From an uncultured Oscillospiraceae bacterium (GTDB taxonomy: Bacteria; Bacillota; Clostridia; Oscillospirales; Acutalibacteraceae), in assembly GCA_900548085.1 (NCBI GenBank), contig URJF01000064.1, positions 1 to 8,079 of the forward strand: 8,079 nt of DNA, in the 5' to 3' direction. Below, piece after piece: positions 6,199 through 8,079 of the stretch; the first letter of the stretch is position 1, and the number at the start of each line of letters is the position of its first letter. Both the position numbers and the translations under genes were made by a program. The notes below the pieces were generated by a model. That model made no database searches. It was not told the DNA's origin and saw nothing but the letters and a program-made list of their open reading frames with translations.

Positions 6199-8079
6199 TT
6201 ATTTTGTTTTTACCGTGTAGGTTTTGCTCCAGGAGGAGTAATATTTTGTTTTGCCTACGGTTTTGTATGTGCGCAGTCGCACATAGTATTTCTTTTTGCT
6301 CTTTAGGGAGCTTATTTTTTTGGAAGTGGTTTTGTTGGAAACGGTCACTGTCTTTGCACGCTTAAATTTAGAGGAGGTACTGTAGCAGATTTGGTATCCC
6401 GTGGTTTGAGCAGTGTTCTTTTTTATTTTGGCAGTAAAGGCTTTTTTGCCTGCTGACAGCTTGGTTATCTTTGTGCCCTTAGGTACAATGTTGTATGTGG
6501 CGGATATAGCCTTTGCCCCTGTTTTGAACTTAACGGTCACAGTGGCTTTGCCCACTTTTGTGTTGTTTTTGTATGACACGGTGTAGAGGAATGGATTTAT
6601 TACTCTGCCCTTTGAGTCGGTGACCTTTACGCCGAGCTTTTGGGATTTGCCGTTATATGTTACGGTGGATTTTGACAGTTTGATTTTGTTACCTTTTGAG
6701 GACGGAGGCAAAAGACCCTCTATGTTCATAGTGTATGAGCCGTTAAAATTACCTTTGCCGGTGAGCTTAATCTTGCAGGTATTGCCCGAAAAACTCAGGC
6801 TCTCGGTGTAGTCGGTGCCGTTTTTAAGAGTTTTGCCTCTGTAGGTGACTGCGTAGGAGAACACATTGTTTTTGACTGCGGTGGATACTTTTACATCGCT
6901 TGCCATACTCGCCTTGGATATAACAAAATACAGCTTTGCCGTGCCTGTGCATCCGCCTGTGCCTGTAATGGTTACATATCCCTTGCCGGCATTGATATTT
7001 GAGGAATATCCGGTGATTTTGTACTCACTGCCTTTTACCAGATATTGATTTATGTTCTCCGGCTCAGGCTTGATTTCATTGCCGGTGTAGGTGAACGCCT
7101 TGCTGACAGCGGCTTTTCCGTTTATGCCCAGTGAGGTAATATTGTATTTGTCATCTATTGTATATTTCAGCGACTTGCTGTCGTTGGCTATAACCTTTTT
7201 GCTGTTTTTTAATCCGGTCAGTGTGATTGTGCCTGTGGAGCCGTAGCTCATATCGCCCTTTGCAGACACCTTGTAGTCTGTGTTCAGATCGAGCTGCAGG
7301 TCGCCTACAGTAAGGGGTTTTGTGTTTGCGCCGTATTCGTAATAGTCCTTCATAGAGATTATGTTGTAGTACGGACGCAGTTTTTCCGGCAGATATTGGT
7401 AACTCAGTCTGCTGTTGGTGAGTGTTGACAGCTTGATTTTGTCCATTGTGAACCTAAAGGAGTAGTGACCTGTGTAGTTGCCTCTGTACTTTATGTCTAC
7501 ATAGTATGTGCCGATATTTTTTATTGTAGCTGTTTTTGTCAGCGCAGAGTCTGAGTAGGTCTGCACGGTGTAATCATTGTTTTTTGTCAACGTATTGCCA
7601 AAGCCGTCGGTTACTGACACCGCAGGGTCAACTGCAATGCCGGTGTAGTTGGCAGAGGTCTGAATTTTTGTGCCGTCGTTGTGGTCGCTCATATCCAGAG
7701 GAGAAATAACAATGCTTATAGGGTAGCCGTTTATGCTCTTTTTGTAGGTGCCGACATCTACCATATCGTCGCCGTTCAGTTTTACCGTTCCGTTGACAAC
7801 ATAGGGGATGGAAACGGTGTATGTACATTCCTTTCCGTTGTAGAAAAAGCCGTCCACATTCTTTAGGTGTATTTTGCCGTCCTCGTCTACTAATATTTTT
7901 TCGGCTGTTCCGTCATTTGCGGAATATAGATAGGAGGCGTAGGTTGTGCCGTCTATATTGTATTGGCGCATAACTATTGACCTCTTACCGTTGGCTAAGT
8001 CGTCATCTATGTCCTCGGACTCGTTAGAAAATGGATAATCCTCTTTTGATACTGTCGGATAGTCCTTGTTTGTGTAGGG
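6199..8079 (-). CDS. Large modular surface protein with Ig-like repeats and a C-terminal Fn3-like domain (5' end off window)
   Basis: This is probably a secreted or wall-associated protein of unknown ligand. The frame is open from the TAA at 6199-6201 to the right edge, giving 626 visible residues. The first visible ATG (7971) is internal: 36 upstream codons are open and read as coding (PYTNKDYPTVSKED...). I see about five diverged beta-sandwich modules of 65-95 residues, at about 117-213, 224-309, 310-389, 390-455 and 463-533. They share features such as YTGNEIKP or YNGKSQKL near the start, KNGTDYT or SYKNNTKVGKATV in the middle, and GNYTG, GNFNG or GCTGT before a final strand. Modules of this style are common in clostridial cell-surface proteins. 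The last roughly 93 residues (534-626) look like a fibronectin type III domain (GYQICYSTSSKFKRAKTV, then KKYYVRLRTYK). There is no LPXTG or membrane anchor at the C-terminus; any signal peptide, enzyme domain or anchor would lie beyond the window. The C-terminal 138 residues contain no Asp or Glu and 35 Lys/Arg. Confidence 0.82.
   Translation of the reverse strand, partial: PYTNKDYPTVSKEDYPFSNESEDIDDDLANGKRSIVMRQYNIDGTTYASYLYSANDGTAEKILVDEDGKIHLKNVDGFFYNGKECTYTVSIPYVVNGTVKLNGDDMVDVGTYKKSINGYPISIVISPLDMSDHNDGTKIQTSANYTGIAVDPAVSVTDGFGNTLTKNNDYTVQTYSDSALTKTATIKNIGTYYVDIKYRGNYTGHYSFRFTMDKIKLSTLTNSRLSYQYLPEKLRPYYNIISMKDYYEYGANTKPLTVGDLQLDLNTDYKVSAKGDMSYGSTGTITLTGLKNSKKVIANDSKSLKYTIDDKYNITSLGINGKAAVSKAFTYTGNEIKPEPENINQYLVKGSEYKITGYSSNINAGKGYVTITGTGGCTGTAKLYFVISKASMASDVKVSTAVKNNVFSYAVTYRGKTLKNGTDYTESLSFSGNTCKIKLTGKGNFNGSYTMNIEGLLPPSSKGNKIKLSKSTVTYNGKSQKLGVKVTDSKGRVINPFLYTVSYKNNTKVGKATVTVKFKTGAKAISATYNIVPKGTKITKLSAGKKAFTAKIKKNTAQTTGYQICYSTSSKFKRAKTVTVSNKTTSKKISSLKSKKKYYVRLRTYKTVGKTKYYSSWSKTYTVKTK

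Noticed and set aside
6178..6309. Plus-strand 42-codon hydrophobic reading frame preceded by GGGAGG with tandem ATGs (6178 and 6181).
   Set aside because: The GGGAGG is only 1 and 4 bases from the two ATGs, the frame lies after a terminator with no promoter, and it is mostly the antisense of the end of the surface protein gene. It is most likely chance.
6199..8079. Modules of the surface protein as exact tandem DNA repeats.
   Set aside because: The modules resemble each other only at the protein-pattern level; I saw no long near-identical nucleotide repeats that would suggest recent duplication or phase variation.

Overview
The window looks like chromosome from a low-to-mid GC Firmicute, most likely a gut clostridium of the Ruminococcaceae/Oscillospiraceae type. 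The signs are AGGAG-type ribosome binding sites, sigma-A promoters with TATAAT-like -10 boxes, a clostridial large-form PurL, a YerB/DUF3048 lipoprotein with a Thr-rich linker, a cytoplasmic GH95 glycosidase, and a lysine-rich surface protein built from Ig-like modules and a terminal Fn3-like domain. The genus assignment is inference.

Layout, left to right: (1) the first 469 codons of purL on the minus strand, running off the left edge; (2) a 217-base divergent gap with promoters for purL and for the next gene, whose predicted mRNA would begin with a small stem-loop; (3) a plus-strand protein made of three PAS-like domains and no visible output domain; (4) a strong terminator-like hairpin between convergent genes, whose T-tract overlaps the stop codon of (5), a minus-strand DUF3048 (YerB-like) lipoprotein; (6) a 129-base divergent gap in which two palindromes sit on and between the promoter elements; (7) a plus-strand GH95 glycoside hydrolase; (8) a second bidirectional terminator-like hairpin; (9) a minus-strand modular surface protein whose 5' end lies beyond the right edge.

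Every gene is in the opposite orientation to its neighbour, so the window is a run of apparent single-gene transcription units rather than an operon. Functional links are therefore weak. Purine synthesis, PAS sensing, an envelope lipoprotein, fucoside/galactoside cleavage and a surface protein share no obvious pathway. The one plausible regulatory link is the divergent lipoprotein/GH95 pair, whose promoters share a palindromic centre.

I see no CRISPR array, tRNA or rRNA, insertion sequence, integrase, toxin-antitoxin pair or recognisable defence gene, and nothing that amounts to a convincing new multi-gene system. The points most worth a second look are the palindromic divergent promoter region, the output-less triple-PAS protein with its 5'-terminal leader hairpin, the substrate-determining residue and C-terminal gap in the GH95 enzyme, and a C-terminal stretch of 138 residues without Asp or Glu in the surface protein.
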